Below, one piece after another: positions 1 through 9,602 of a stretch of 64,000 nt of DNA. The stretch spans positions 3,377,501 to 3,441,500 of the forward strand of contig NZ_CP165782.1 of NCBI RefSeq assembly GCF_000513895.2. Direction: 5' to 3'. Under the pieces are notes generated by a model. The model ran no database searches. It had not been told where the DNA came from and saw nothing but the letters and a program-made list of their open reading frames with translations. Position 1 is the first letter of the stretch; each line of letters begins with the position of its first letter. Made by a program: the position numbers and the translations under genes. This DNA comes from Ensifer sp. WSM1721. GTDB taxonomy: Bacteria; Pseudomonadota; Alphaproteobacteria; Rhizobiales; Rhizobiaceae.

Positions 1-1299
<1,299 letters not shown>

Positions 1300-1520
1300 C
1301 CCATTGCTCATGCTCATCAAACGAAAGTTCGATGATGCTATCTTCTGTCCTGACGCGCGAAAGCGCTGCGGACGGCGCCCCGGACAACCGGCGGCTCGGC
1401 TCTGCCGGCTGCTGCAAATATCCGGATAAGTCGCAAGACGTGTTCAAAAAAACGAAGCAATCGCTTCACCAGCTTCTCGAAATCAGTTTGCGCCTCCGGG
1501 CGCAAATCTTGCGCTTTGCC
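1300..1520 (+). other. 23S-5S internal transcribed spacer
   Basis: About 220 bases between the 23S 3' end and the 5S 5' end. No tRNA or gene was recognised. It is presumably transcribed and removed during rRNA processing. Confidence 0.6.
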
Positions 1521-1638
1521 GACCTGGTGGTTCTGGCGGGGTGGCTGCACCCGTTCCCATTCCGAACACGGCCGTGAAACGCCCCAGCGCCGATGGTACT
1601 TCGTCTCAAGACGCGGGAGAGTAGGTCGCTGCCAGGTC
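1521..1638 (+). rRNA. rrf: 5S ribosomal RNA
   Basis: A 118-base 5S rRNA, from GACCTGGTGG to GCCAGGTC. The two ends are complementary and form helix I (GACCTGG with CCAGGTC). The loop-B region CCCGTTCCCATTCCGAACAC is typical of bacterial 5S. It follows 23S rRNA in the usual operon order. Confidence 0.97.
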
Positions 1639-1696
1639 TGCTAAACGCAAGATAAACACAAACATCTTCTCTCACAAACTCGGCCCAGCCGAAACA

Positions 1697-1719
1697 AAGG
1701 GCCGCAACAAGCGGCCCTT
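1697..1719 (+). terminator. Hairpin between 5S rRNA and tRNA-fMet
   Basis: A perfect 9-bp stem (AAGGGCCGC / GCGGCCCTT) with a 5-base loop AACAA lies downstream of 5S. There is no T-run after it, so it may be a processing or pausing hairpin rather than a full terminator. The tRNA 16 bases further on is probably in the same transcript. Confidence 0.5.
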
Positions 1720-1735
1720 ATGCTTAAAACCATAA

Positions 1736-1812
<77 letters not shown>

Positions 1813-1819
1813 AACACGC

Positions 1820-1844
1820 AAGGCCCGCATTCGCGGGCCTTTTT
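1820..1844 (+). terminator. Rho-independent terminator of the rRNA operon
   Basis: An 8-bp perfect stem AGGCCCGC / GCGGGCCT with loop ATTC is followed by TTTTT. It starts 8 bases after the tRNA CCA and is well placed to end the rrn transcript. It also insulates the minus-strand SIR2 gene. Confidence 0.9.
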
Positions 1845-1906
1845 GCGTTCAGCGCACCCTGATCGCCCGATCGATACCGTCCGCGCCCCGACGGCGTCGC
1901 ACAGCC

Positions 1907-2731
1907 TCAAATGCTGCAACCGGCCTCGGCGCAAAGATCGCCAACGAAGGCGAGAAGCGCTTCTTGCGGGTCGGCTCCTTCGCCGCCAAGCACGGTTACG
2001 CCCCAATTGCTGAGAACCGTCTCCTGGACGGGATTGGGCCGATACATGAAGACATAGGAGGGCGGCCGCTCGCGTTCGTTCCCGGACCGCTTCCAGGTGC
2101 TCCAGATCCGGTGCAGAAGCAAACGGATATTGAGGTCCGACATGCTGTAGCCGATGAACAGCACCGTTGCGCCGAGAGCGTCGCTTCGAAAGCGAACATC
2201 CAGCGGCGAGTCGAAGGATAGCCGGTTGAAGTAGTCGGTTTCGGTCAGCACGAGCGTGTCGTCATCGTCGAAGTCTCCGTGGTATTTGATGATTTGCGTG
2301 ACCCCCGCCGGCGCGGAGGCGATGTCGCTTGCATGGCTGATCTTCGCATAAGGCTTGCCGTAGACGTCGTAGGCGATTTCCAGATTGCTGTCGTAGTTGG
2401 TGGTGTAGATCACCGGGAAGTCGAGTGTGACGAGCCGCTTGTGGAGGTCGGATTTCTCGATGCGGTCCCGCGAAACGCGCCAGTTCTGCCGCATCCAATC
2501 ACATAGCGCGCCGATGTCTCCATGCTCCAGGCGATAGCATTCGGCGATCGTCTGATAGGTCACGTCGGGATCCTTCATGACGGAACCGTCGAGATGCAGG
2601 TCGCTCACCATATGGTCGATCAGTGTCTTCCATGAAGGTAGGCCGACACTCATCGAAACGCCCGCCCCGACGAACAGCACTGCGTGCCGGCGTCTTAACG
2701 CCGAAACGATCTCCTCTATATGCTTCTTCAT
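1907..2731 (-). CDS. SIR2-like domain protein (putative NADase, possible defence gene)
   Basis: A 274-residue protein with the hallmarks of the SIR2_2 group. The Rossmann motif FVGAGVS is at residues 20-26, the NAD-site motif TTNYD at 110-114, and a likely catalytic histidine at 151 in KYHGDF. In this family the domain binds and often hydrolyses NAD; many bacterial members act in anti-phage systems, others are uncharacterised. The start is supported by GAGGAGC 7 bases upstream. No signal peptide or membrane segment was seen. It stands alone, convergent with the rRNA operon, with no TIR, helicase or Argonaute partner alongside. The domain is clear; a defence role is inference. Confidence 0.8.
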   Translation of the reverse strand: MKKHIEEIVSALRRRHAVLFVGAGVSMSVGLPSWKTLIDHMVSDLHLDGSVMKDPDVTYQTIAECYRLEHGDIGALCDWMRQNWRVSRDRIEKSDLHKRLVTLDFPVIYTTNYDSNLEIAYDVYGKPYAKISHASDIASAPAGVTQIIKYHGDFDDDDTLVLTETDYFNRLSFDSPLDVRFRSDALGATVLFIGYSMSDLNIRLLLHRIWSTWKRSGNERERPPSYVFMYRPNPVQETVLSNWGVTVLGGEGADPQEALLAFVGDLCAEAGCSI

Positions 2732-2866
2732 GTTCGCTCCTCAGGAGCGCTCAACACGCGGGCGTGGGAAGATGTTCCATTAGCCGGATCAATCGCCATT
2801 CGAACCCGCTTGCACGACCAGCACTCCTTCATTCGCCTGGTCCGCAGCACGGGGGAGCAACCGCTC

Positions 2867-2897
2867 TTGACAGACGGACGCGCTCCTGAAATAAACT
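2867..2897 (+). promoter_or_regulatory. Predicted sigma-70 promoter of the ArsR operon
   Basis: TTGACA at 2867-2872 matches the -35 consensus. A -10 candidate TAAACT lies at 2892-2897 (19-base spacing), with AATAAA at 2890-2895 as a 17-base alternative. It sits directly upstream of a palindrome and the ArsR start codon. Confidence 0.5.
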
Positions 2898-2902
2898 AAA
2901 AG

Positions 2903-2912
2903 GTTAATTAAC
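2903..2912 (+). promoter_or_regulatory. Palindrome before arsR-type gene, candidate autoregulatory operator
   Basis: A perfect 10-base palindrome, GTTAATTAAC, lies between the predicted -10 and the first ATG (2915). A repressor bound here would block initiation, which is how many ArsR-type regulators control their own operon. No protein-DNA evidence is available from sequence. Confidence 0.4.
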
Positions 2913-2914
2913 TG

Positions 2915-3271
2915 ATGAGTAAAGTGCTAGTGAGCATGGATCAGCTAAGCACCACCCTTTCGGCCCTGGCCGACCCGACCCGTCGCGCGATCATCGCGCG
3001 TCTTGCGGCCGGGGAGGCGACGGTAAACGAATTGGCGGCCCCCTTTGACATGAGCCTGCCTGCCGTCTCCAAGCATCTGAAAGTGCTGGAGCGTGCGGGC
3101 CTCATATCGCGTGGTCGCAACGCCCAATGGCGGCCCTGTCGGCTGGAGGCGCGACCGATGAAGGAAATTGCCGACTGGATCGAGCCCTATCGCCGGTTCT
3201 GGGACGCCAGCTTCGACCGGCTCGAAAGCTATCTCCAGGACATCCAGGGCAAGGAGTCCGATCAGGGCTGA
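2915..3271 (+). CDS. ArsR-family winged-helix regulator
   Basis: A 118-residue regulator with an ArsR winged helix. The start of the domain reads LSALADPTRRAIIARL and the recognition helix region reads MSLPAVSKHLKVLERAGLI. The paired cysteines of metal-sensing ArsR proteins (ELCVCDL) are absent, so a metal sensor is unlikely. This subtype commonly precedes an AHSA1/SRPBCC gene, as here. The start is uncertain: ATG 2915 follows AAAAGG by 12 bases, and an in-frame ATG at 2936 would remove seven residues. It is the first gene of a three-gene operon; its stop overlaps an ATG in the next frame (TGATG at 3269-3273). Confidence 0.88.
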   Translation: MSKVLVSMDQLSTTLSALADPTRRAIIARLAAGEATVNELAAPFDMSLPAVSKHLKVLERAGLISRGRNAQWRPCRLEARPMKEIADWIEPYRRFWDASFDRLESYLQDIQGKESDQG

Positions 3272-3303
3272 TGCTGCGATTATCCAACCACGAGGATGAG
3301 ACG

Positions 3304-3768
3304 ATGAACGCCCAAATGCTCAAGCAGGAGATCGCCCTCACCATCACGCGCGTCTTCGATGCGCCGCGCAGCCTCGTTTTCGAAGTCTGGACGACGCCCG
3401 AACACCTCGTCCGCTGGTGGGGACCGAAGGACTTCACCGTGCCGGCCATCACGGCGGATTTCAGGGAAGGCGGCGCCTGGCGCACCTGCATCCGTTCGCC
3501 GGAAGGACAGGACTACTGGGCGCACGGCATCTATCGCGAGATCGTGCCGCCGAGCCGAATCGTCCTGACTTTCACATGGGAAGAGGAGAATGCGATGGAC
3601 ACGCTGATCACCGTTACCTTCGAGGAGGTGGTGGGCGGCACGCGGCTGACCTTCCACCAGGCGCCATTCCCGACGGTCGAGAGCCGCGACAGTCACGCGG
3701 AGGGCTGGGGCGAATGCATGGACAGGCTTGCCGTCTATGTCGCCGGGCAAAAGGAGGCTGTGGAATGA
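3304..3768 (+). CDS. SRPBCC / AHSA1-domain protein
   Basis: A 154-residue START-like domain protein of the Aha1-C (AHSA1) group. Family signatures are the N-terminal ITRVFDAPRSLVFEVWT, the WWGPK motif, and YREIVPPSRIVLTFTWEE. These proteins form a hydrophobic cavity; their bacterial ligands are mostly unknown. ATG 3304 is chosen because GAGGA lies 7 bases upstream. An in-frame ATG at 3271 overlaps the arsR stop and would add 11 residues. The 3' end overlaps the next gene as ATGA, indicating translational coupling. Confidence 0.85.
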   Translation: MNAQMLKQEIALTITRVFDAPRSLVFEVWTTPEHLVRWWGPKDFTVPAITADFREGGAWRTCIRSPEGQDYWAHGIYREIVPPSRIVLTFTWEEENAMDTLITVTFEEVVGGTRLTFHQAPFPTVESRDSHAEGWGECMDRLAVYVAGQKEAVE

Positions 3769-4214
3769 GAAAGAGCTATCACGGAAGCTGCCAGTGCGGC
3801 GCGGTGCACTTTTCCGCAAATTGCGACCTTGCGCCGGAGGGCGAACGGTCGCCGCCGGCGCGGCCGGGCACTTGGTGGGCCTCCACCTTCCGCTGCAACT
3901 GCTCCTTCTGCCTGAAGATGCGGTTCTGGAAGGTCTTCGTCACGCCGGAGGATTTCTCAGTGCTTTCCGGAGAGGAGGCCCTGGCCGAATACCGCTTCGG
4001 CGAGCGCTCGATCCGCCACGTCTTCTGCAGGCATTGCGGCGTGCATCCCTTCGCCAGTGCCGATTACGAAATCATGGGCGGGCCGTTTTACGCGGTCAAT
4101 ATCGCCTGTCTCGACGACGCGACCGACGAAGAGCTGGCGAATGCGCCGGTCATCTACGAGGACGGCCGCCATGATGCCTGGGACAGGGCGCCGGCGGTGA
4201 CAGACTATTTGTGA
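3765..4214 (+). CDS. GFA-fold zinc protein (glutathione-dependent formaldehyde-activating enzyme/CENP-V-like)
   Basis: A 149-residue protein with the GFA-family cysteine pattern: CQCG near residue 9-12, CNCSFC near 44-49 and CRHCG near 88-92. These cysteines bind zinc in characterised members. The family name comes from Gfa, proposed to assist condensation of formaldehyde with glutathione; most homologues are uncharacterised, so substrate is not assigned. The start overlaps the SRPBCC stop (ATGA) and is preceded by AAGGAGG, a strong ribosome site. It ends 18 bases from the convergent phosphoketolase gene. Confidence 0.82.
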   Translation: MRKSYHGSCQCGAVHFSANCDLAPEGERSPPARPGTWWASTFRCNCSFCLKMRFWKVFVTPEDFSVLSGEEALAEYRFGERSIRHVFCRHCGVHPFASADYEIMGGPFYAVNIACLDDATDEELANAPVIYEDGRHDAWDRAPAVTDYL

Positions 4215-4232
4215 GAAGCTGGGTGACGCGTC

Positions 4233-6689
4233 TCAGACATTGTCCGCTTCGGTCGAGCTTCCCTGCGGCTCGGACGCTGCGCCCTTGCCGCCCCATTGCC
4301 AGGTTCTGATCGACGGCATGTCGTCGCCGTATTCTTCGATATATTGCCGATGTTCGATCAACTTCTCGCGCATCGCCTGTTTGAAATAGGCGGCACGGGC
4401 GCCCAATTGCGGCAGCCGGTCGATCACGGCCTCGACCAGATGGAAGCGGTCCAGTTCGTTAAGGACCGCCATGTCGAAGGGCGTCGTGGTCGTCCCTTCC
4501 TCCTTGTAGCCGCGAACGTGCAGGTTGGCATGATTGGTGCGGCGGTAGGTGAGCCGGTGGATCAGCCATGGATAGCCGTGGAAGGCGAAGATGATCGGCT
4601 TGTCCTTCGTGAACAAGGCATCGAAATCGCGGTCGGCGAGGCCGTGCGGATGCACGCTCGATGGCTGTAGTTTCATCAGGTTCACCACATTAATCACGCG
4701 CACCTTCAGATCAGGCAGGTGCTCGCGGAGCAAGCGCACGGCGGCGAGCGTTTCGAGCGTCGGAACGTCGCCGCAGCATGCCATCACCACGTCAGGGTCG
4801 ACGCCCTTGTCATTGCTCGCCCACTCCCAGATGCCGAGACCCTCGCTGCAGTGCTTGATCGCCTGGTCCATCGTCAGCCATTGCGGTGCGGGCTGCTTGC
4901 CGGCAACGACGACGTTGACGTAGTTGCGGCTCCTCAGACAATGATCCGTCACCGACAGGAGCGTATTGGCGTCCGGCGGCAGGTAGACGCGGATAACGTC
5001 CGCCTTCTTGTTGACGACGTGGTCGATGAATCCCGGGTCCTGGTGGCTGAAGCCGTTGTGGTCCTGGCGCCAGACGTGGGAACTCAGGAAGTAGTTGAGC
5101 GAGGCGATCGGGCGCCGCCACGGGATCTCGTTGCAGACCTTCAGCCATTTGGCATGCTGATTGAACATGGAATCGACGATGTGGATGAAGGCTTCATAGC
5201 AGGAGAGGAAGCCGTGCCGTCCGGTCAAGAGATAGCCCTCGAGCCATCCCTGGCATTGATGCTCGCTCAACACCTCCATGACCCGCCCGTCCGGCGACAG
5301 GTGATCGTCCTCCGGATAGATCTCCGCCATGAAGCAGCGATCGGTGGCCTCCAGCACATCCTGCCAGCGGTTCGAGTTGTTCTCGTCCGGGCTGAACAGG
5401 CGGAAATTCCGGGCCTTGAGGTTGAGCTTCATGACGTCGCGCAGATAGGTGCCCATCACCCGCGCCGATTCGGCCGTGGCTTCACCCGGGCTCGGAACGG
5501 CAACCGCGTAGTCGCGGAAATCGGGCATCTTCAACGCGCGCAGTAAGAGGCCGCCATTGGCGTGCGGGTTGTCGCTCATGCGCCGGCGTCCGGTTGGCGC
5601 AAGTGCGGCCAGTTCCGGCTTCAGCCGGCCTTTGCCATCGAACAGCTCCTCAGGCCGGTAGCTTTTCATCCAGCCCTCCAGGACGCGAATGTGCTCGGGT
5701 TTGTCCATTTCGCCCATGGGCACCTGATGCGACCGCCAGTAATCCTCGCATTTCTTGCCGTCGATTTCCGCCGGGCAGGTCCAGCCCTTGGGCGTCCGGA
5801 AGACGATCATCGGCCAGATGGGACGTTTGAGATTGCCGTTCTCGCGTGCATAGGCCGAGATACGGCGAATGGCGGCGAGAGCGGTGTCGAGTGCACGCGC
5901 CAATTGCTGATGCACGTCCGCCGGATCATGCCCTTCGACGAAAAGCGGCGCGTAGCCCATGCCCTCGAAGAACTTCTGCAGTTCGCCCGTTGGAATGCGG
6001 GCAAGGAAAGAGGGATTGGCAATCTTGTAGCCGTTGAGATGCAGGATGGGCAGCACTGAGCCGTCGCGCGCCGGGTTCAGGAATTTGTTGCCATGCCAGC
6101 CCGTCGCGAGCGGGCCAGTCTCGGCTTCTCCGTCGCCGATGATGCAGGCGACGATCAGATCCGGGTTGTCGAAGGCAGCCCCATAGGCATGGCTCAGCGC
6201 ATAGCCGAGCTCGCCCCCCTCGTGAATGCTGCCCGGCGTCTCCGGCGCGACGTGGCTTGGGATGCCGCCGGGGAAGCTAAACTGCTTGAACAGCCTCTTC
6301 ATGCCCTGAGCATCCTGGCTGATGTCCGGATAGACCTCGCTATAGGTCCCTTCCAGATAGGCGTGGGCCACCAGCGACGGTCCGCCGTGACCAGGGCCGA
6401 TAATGTAGATCATGTTGAGATCGTCGCGCCTGATCACCCGATTGAGATGCACATAGAGCATGTTCAAGCCTGGCGAGGTGCCCCAATGGCCGAGAAGTCG
6501 CGGCTTCACATGCTCGCGCTTCAACGGCTCCTTCAATAAAGGATTGTCGAGGAGATAGATCTGGCCGACCGACAGATAGTTCGATGCCCGCCAATAGGCG
6601 TCCATCCGCCGCAGTTCGTCCGGTGACAAGGGGCCGCTCGCCGCCGCATTGTTGCTGGACTCGTCTCTTGCCGTCTTGGGGGAAACCAT
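4233..6689 (-). CDS. xfp: Xylulose-5-phosphate/fructose-6-phosphate phosphoketolase
   Basis: An 818-residue thiamine-diphosphate enzyme of full family length. It splits xylulose 5-phosphate (and in many members fructose 6-phosphate) with phosphate to acetyl phosphate plus glyceraldehyde 3-phosphate or erythrose 4-phosphate. Family signatures are [10 protein letters not shown] near 68-77, [17 protein letters not shown] near 98-114, [21 protein letters not shown], and the ThDP/Mg motif GDGEAETGP near 186. AGGAGG 5 bases before the ATG fixes the start. No acetate kinase or phosphotransacetylase gene lies adjacent, so acetyl phosphate must be handled elsewhere. It would drain pentose or hexose phosphates made by nearby sugar catabolism. 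Confidence 0.95.
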   Translation of the reverse strand: MVSPKTARDESSNNAAASGPLSPDELRRMDAYWRASNYLSVGQIYLLDNPLLKEPLKREHVKPRLLGHWGTSPGLNMLYVHLNRVIRRDDLNMIYIIGPGHGGPSLVAHAYLEGTYSEVYPDISQDAQGMKRLFKQFSFPGGIPSHVAPETPGSIHEGGELGYALSHAYGAAFDNPDLIVACIIGDGEAETGPLATGWHGNKFLNPARDGSVLPILHLNGYKIANPSFLARIPTGELQKFFEGMGYAPLFVEGHDPADVHQQLARALDTALAAIRRISAYARENGNLKRPIWPMIVFRTPKGWTCPAEIDGKKCEDYWRSHQVPMGEMDKPEHIRVLEGWMKSYRPEELFDGKGRLKPELAALAPTGRRRMSDNPHANGGLLLRALKMPDFRDYAVAVPSPGEATAESARVMGTYLRDVMKLNLKARNFRLFSPDENNSNRWQDVLEATDRCFMAEIYPEDDHLSPDGRVMEVLSEHQCQGWLEGYLLTGRHGFLSCYEAFIHIVDSMFNQHAKWLKVCNEIPWRRPIASLNYFLSSHVWRQDHNGFSHQDPGFIDHVVNKKADVIRVYLPPDANTLLSVTDHCLRSRNYVNVVVAGKQPAPQWLTMDQAIKHCSEGLGIWEWASNDKGVDPDVVMACCGDVPTLETLAAVRLLREHLPDLKVRVINVVNLMKLQPSSVHPHGLADRDFDALFTKDKPIIFAFHGYPWLIHRLTYRRTNHANLHVRGYKEEGTTTTPFDMAVLNELDRFHLVEAVIDRLPQLGARAAYFKQAMREKLIEHRQYIEEYGDDMPSIRTWQWGGKGAASEPQGSSTEADNV

Positions 6690-6836
6690 GATGTCCTCCT
6701 GCGGTGGGTGACGACCTTCGGGTCATCGAAGCCGCCACGGCAGGATGCATTGCAGGTCGCCGCCAGAACAAGCCTGAAGTCAGGGGATACGCCTTCTGGC
6801 TGTTGCGGTTATGTGCCTCCAGCAAGACCTGTCGCG

Positions 6837-8561
6837 TCAATGAATTTCCGGCTCAGGGAGCTTATGGGGCGACTGAAGGAAGGTTAAATCGCAGCCTTCC
6901 GGCGCCTGCTGGATGTGCTCGGCATATATCTTCAGATAGCCTCTCGAATAATCGCGTTCCGGCGGGCGCCACTCGGCGAGCCGGCGTTCGATCTCCCGCG
7001 CATCGACCTCCAGGGTGAGGCTGCGATTGGCGACGTCGAGCGAGATAAGGTCGCCGTTCTTCACCGCGGCCAAGGGGCCGCCGATGTAAGCTTCCGGTGC
7101 CACGTGCAGGACGCAGGCGCCGTAGCTGGTGCCGCTCATGCGGGCGTCGGAAATCCTCACCATGTCGCGCACGCCGTGTTTCAGGAGCTTCTTCGGGATC
7201 GGCAGCATGCCCCATTCCGGCATGCCCGGGCCGCCGACCGGGCCGGCATTGCGCAGGATGAGCACCGTATCGGCGGTGACGTCGAGTTCCTCGTCGTTCA
7301 CCGCCCTCATCATCGCGTCGTAGTCGTCGAAGACGAGGGCGGGGCCGCGGTGCTTGAGGAGCGCCGGGTCTGCAGCCGCCGGTTTCATCACGCATCCGTC
7401 AGGCGCGAGATTCCCTTTAAGGATCGCCGTGCCCCCGCGTGCGGCGACCGGATTGCCGAGCGGACGGATCACGTTGGGCTGGTGAACCTCGGCAAGCTGG
7501 AGCGCCCCGCCGATCGTGCCGATGACGTTTCGTTCCTCCTTGTGAAGCAGCGACGCCAACTGTTTCCAAAGCGCGACCAGCCCGCCGGCGTAATAGAAAT
7601 CCTCCATCAGGAATTCACCGGTCGGACGGATGTTGCAGAGAACCGGAACCTTCTCCGACACGCGGTCGAAGTCGTCGAGCGTCAGTCTCACGCCGCATCG
7701 CCGCGCCATCGCAATCAGATGGATCATCGCATTGGTCGAGCCGGCCATGGCCATATGCACCGTGAGCGCGTTTTCGAAGGCATTCGCCGTCAAGAGGTCG
7801 GAGGGTTTCAGGTCCTCGAACACCATCTCGACGATGCGCGCGCCCGATAGCGCGGCCATGCGCGAGTGGCCGGCATCCGCTGCGGGGATCGCCGAAGCGC
7901 CCGGCAGACAGAGCCCCAGCGTATCGGCCAGCGCCGTCATCGTCGAGGCGGTGCCCATGGTCATGCAGGTGCCGAAGGAGCGGGCGATGCCGCGCTCCAT
8001 CTCGTTCCATTCGAGTTCGGTGATCTGCCCCGCTTCCTTCTCCGCCCAATATTTCCAGACGTCGGAGCCCGAGCCGAGCATCTGGCCGCGATAGTTGCCG
8101 CGCAGCATCGGTCCTGCCGGCACGAAGATCGTCGGCAGATCGACCTGGATCGCCCCCATGATCGTTGCCGGCGTGGTCTTGTCGCAGCCGGCGAGCAGCA
8201 CGACCCCGTCGATCGGATGCGAGCGGATGAGTTCCTCCACTTCCATGGCCAGGAAGTTGCGATAAAGCATCGTCGTCGGCTTCACATAGGTTTCGGCGAG
8301 CGACATGGCCGGCAGTTCCACCGGAAAGCCGCCGGCCTGCCACACGCCGCGCTTGACCTCGTCCGCGCGGGCGCGCAGATGCGCGTGGCAGGGATTGATG
8401 TCGCTCCAGGTGTTGATAATCGCGATGACAGGCTTGGCCGCGATCTCCTGCTGATCGTAGCCCATCTGATAGAGGCGGGAGCGATGACCGAAGGAGCGCA
8501 GGTCCTTGGCGCCGAACCAGCGAAAGCTTCTAAGATCTTCTGGACTCTTGCGTTTGGCCAC
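6837..8561 (-). CDS. IlvD/Edd-family sugar-acid dehydratase (L-arabinonate dehydratase-like)
   Basis: A 574-residue Fe-S dehydratase. Cluster cysteines are visible in INPCHAHLR, LLAGCDKTTPA and SFGTCMTMGTAST; the C-terminal half carries the family motif SDARMSGTSYGACVLH. Its similarity is to the pentonate/hexonate branch (arabinonate, xylonate, gluconate dehydratases), which makes 2-keto-3-deoxy acids, rather than to dihydroxyacid dehydratase of branched-chain synthesis. The start is taken as GTG 8561: AAAGGAGG lies 6 bases upstream. An ATG at 8579 would place that site inside the gene. It is divergent from a FadR-type regulator and lies beside lactonase and DapA-family genes. The exact substrate is unknown. 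Confidence 0.88.
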   Translation of the reverse strand: MAKRKSPEDLRSFRWFGAKDLRSFGHRSRLYQMGYDQQEIAAKPVIAIINTWSDINPCHAHLRARADEVKRGVWQAGGFPVELPAMSLAETYVKPTTMLYRNFLAMEVEELIRSHPIDGVVLLAGCDKTTPATIMGAIQVDLPTIFVPAGPMLRGNYRGQMLGSGSDVWKYWAEKEAGQITELEWNEMERGIARSFGTCMTMGTASTMTALADTLGLCLPGASAIPAADAGHSRMAALSGARIVEMVFEDLKPSDLLTANAFENALTVHMAMAGSTNAMIHLIAMARRCGVRLTLDDFDRVSEKVPVLCNIRPTGEFLMEDFYYAGGLVALWKQLASLLHKEERNVIGTIGGALQLAEVHQPNVIRPLGNPVAARGGTAILKGNLAPDGCVMKPAAADPALLKHRGPALVFDDYDAMMRAVNDEELDVTADTVLILRNAGPVGGPGMPEWGMLPIPKKLLKHGVRDMVRISDARMSGTSYGACVLHVAPEAYIGGPLAAVKNGDLISLDVANRSLTLEVDAREIERRLAEWRPPERDYSRGYLKIYAEHIQQAPEGCDLTFLQSPHKLPEPEIH

Positions 8562-8567
8562 CAGCGG

Positions 8568-8575
8568 CCTCCTTT
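8568..8575 (-). promoter_or_regulatory. Ribosome binding site that decides the dehydratase start
   Basis: AAAGGAGG on the minus strand lies 6 bases before GTG 8561. It falls just inside a reading frame that would start at ATG 8579, so the GTG is the better start. Confidence 0.7.
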
Positions 8576-8604
8576 GCATTCCCGCTCCGCTCGGCTAAGT
8601 TAAA

Positions 8605-8625
8605 CCTGTCCAGAAAAATGACAGG
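8605..8625 (+). promoter_or_regulatory. Inverted repeat CCTGTC-N9-GACAGG, candidate FadR-type operator
   Basis: Perfect 6-base arms at 8605-8610 and 8620-8625 sit between the divergent dehydratase and regulator genes and overlap the regulator's first ATG (8618). The position suits control of both genes by the adjacent regulator. The overlap also suggests that translation may start further in. Confidence 0.5.
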
Positions 8626-9361
8626 CGAGACCAAGCTATTGAACGACGTGATGTTGAAGCTCAAACCGGCACGGCGCGAACGCCTTGCCGATGTTCTCTA
8701 CGGCCAAATCCTCGAGCAGATAACCAGCGGACAGCTCGTCGAAGGCGCGAAATTGCCGTCCGAGGCCCATATCTGCCGCGATTTTCAGGTCTCCCGGCCG
8801 GTCGTGCGCGAAGCCTTGATGCGGCTGCAGGCGGATGGGCTCGTAGTCTCGCGCCAGGGGATCGGCACATTCGTCAAATCGCGTCCGTCCGACAAGCTCA
8901 CCAGTTTCGCCGCCTCGGCGGAAATCGCGAGCTATCTCAGGGCCTTCGAACCGCGGCTTGCCCTTGAAACCGAATGCGCCGGGCTCGCGGCGATGCGCCG
9001 TACCAGGGCGCAGCTCAACCAGATCGGCGAGGCGCTTGCAGCACTGGAGGGCGCCTTCCAGCGTGGCGAAACCGGATGGGAGGAGGACTTCGCCTTCCAC
9101 CTTGCCGTGGCCGGGGCCGCGGGAAACGAGCTGTTCCCGCGCCTCCTGCAGGACCTGCGCGACATAATGCGTGGTTCGATGCGCATGGCGCTGAGCCTCA
9201 CTCAGCGTGGTTCGGAGGACAGGCGCCGCCGCGTCCTCGAGGAGCATCGCAAGATCTTCACGGCAATCTCCAGCCAGGACCCAGACCTCGCACGCCTCTA
9301 CATGCGCTTCCATCTGTCGGAATCCCGCGCCCGCATCACTGGATCCCACGGCGATCGCTAG
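8618..9361 (+). CDS. FadR/GntR-family transcriptional regulator
   Basis: A 247-residue regulator. The N-terminal GntR winged helix spans about 15-85 and includes LPSEAHICRDFQVSRPVVREALMRLQADGLV and the wing RQGIGTFV. The C-terminal all-helical FCD domain (about 105-235) has the conserved pattern ending in EEHRKIFTAI and a final helix with HLSESR. FCD domains bind small organic acids, often through a metal. It is divergent from the sugar-acid dehydratase and probably controls it. The start is unsure: ATG 8618 lacks a Shine-Dalgarno match and lies within an inverted repeat. In-frame TTG 8639 and ATG 8651 are alternatives. Confidence 0.9.
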   Translation: MTGETKLLNDVMLKLKPARRERLADVLYGQILEQITSGQLVEGAKLPSEAHICRDFQVSRPVVREALMRLQADGLVVSRQGIGTFVKSRPSDKLTSFAASAEIASYLRAFEPRLALETECAGLAAMRRTRAQLNQIGEALAALEGAFQRGETGWEEDFAFHLAVAGAAGNELFPRLLQDLRDIMRGSMRMALSLTQRGSEDRRRRVLEEHRKIFTAISSQDPDLARLYMRFHLSESRARITGSHGDR

Positions 9362-9384
9362 GGCGATACCCGATCCGCCCTGGG

Positions 9385-9545
9385 AGGCACCCCCAAGGGG
9401 GGAGATCGAGGAGGCACCGCCGTGCACCACAGCCACGTCCCGTGACGAGGCTGGCATTGTCGAGGTGAGTAAACGGGGAGCCCGCAGCTTGCCGATCTCC
9501 CCCTTTGTGGGGGAGATGCCCGGCAGGGCAGAGGGGGGTGTCGGC
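9385..9545 (+). repeat. Rhizobial GC-rich intergenic repeat
   Basis: Contains the phrase 'gatctcccc...gggggagat', a perfect 9-base inverted repeat at 9495-9517, then 'gcccggcagggcagagggggg'. A second related copy, 'caaggggggagatcgagga', lies at about 9394-9412. The same wording is familiar from many rhizobial intergenic regions (memory, not searched). No gene is supported between 9362 and 9602. Confidence 0.55.
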
Positions 9546-9602
9546 ACCCGCTTTCCTGATTTTCGCAAAGTGCGGCTTGTCCGCGCCATCTCCGATACCA
9601 TG

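Noticed and set aside
2915..3271. Arsenic-sensing ArsR
   Set aside because: No cysteine pair in the recognition region and no arsenic genes nearby; the neighbours are SRPBCC and GFA genes.
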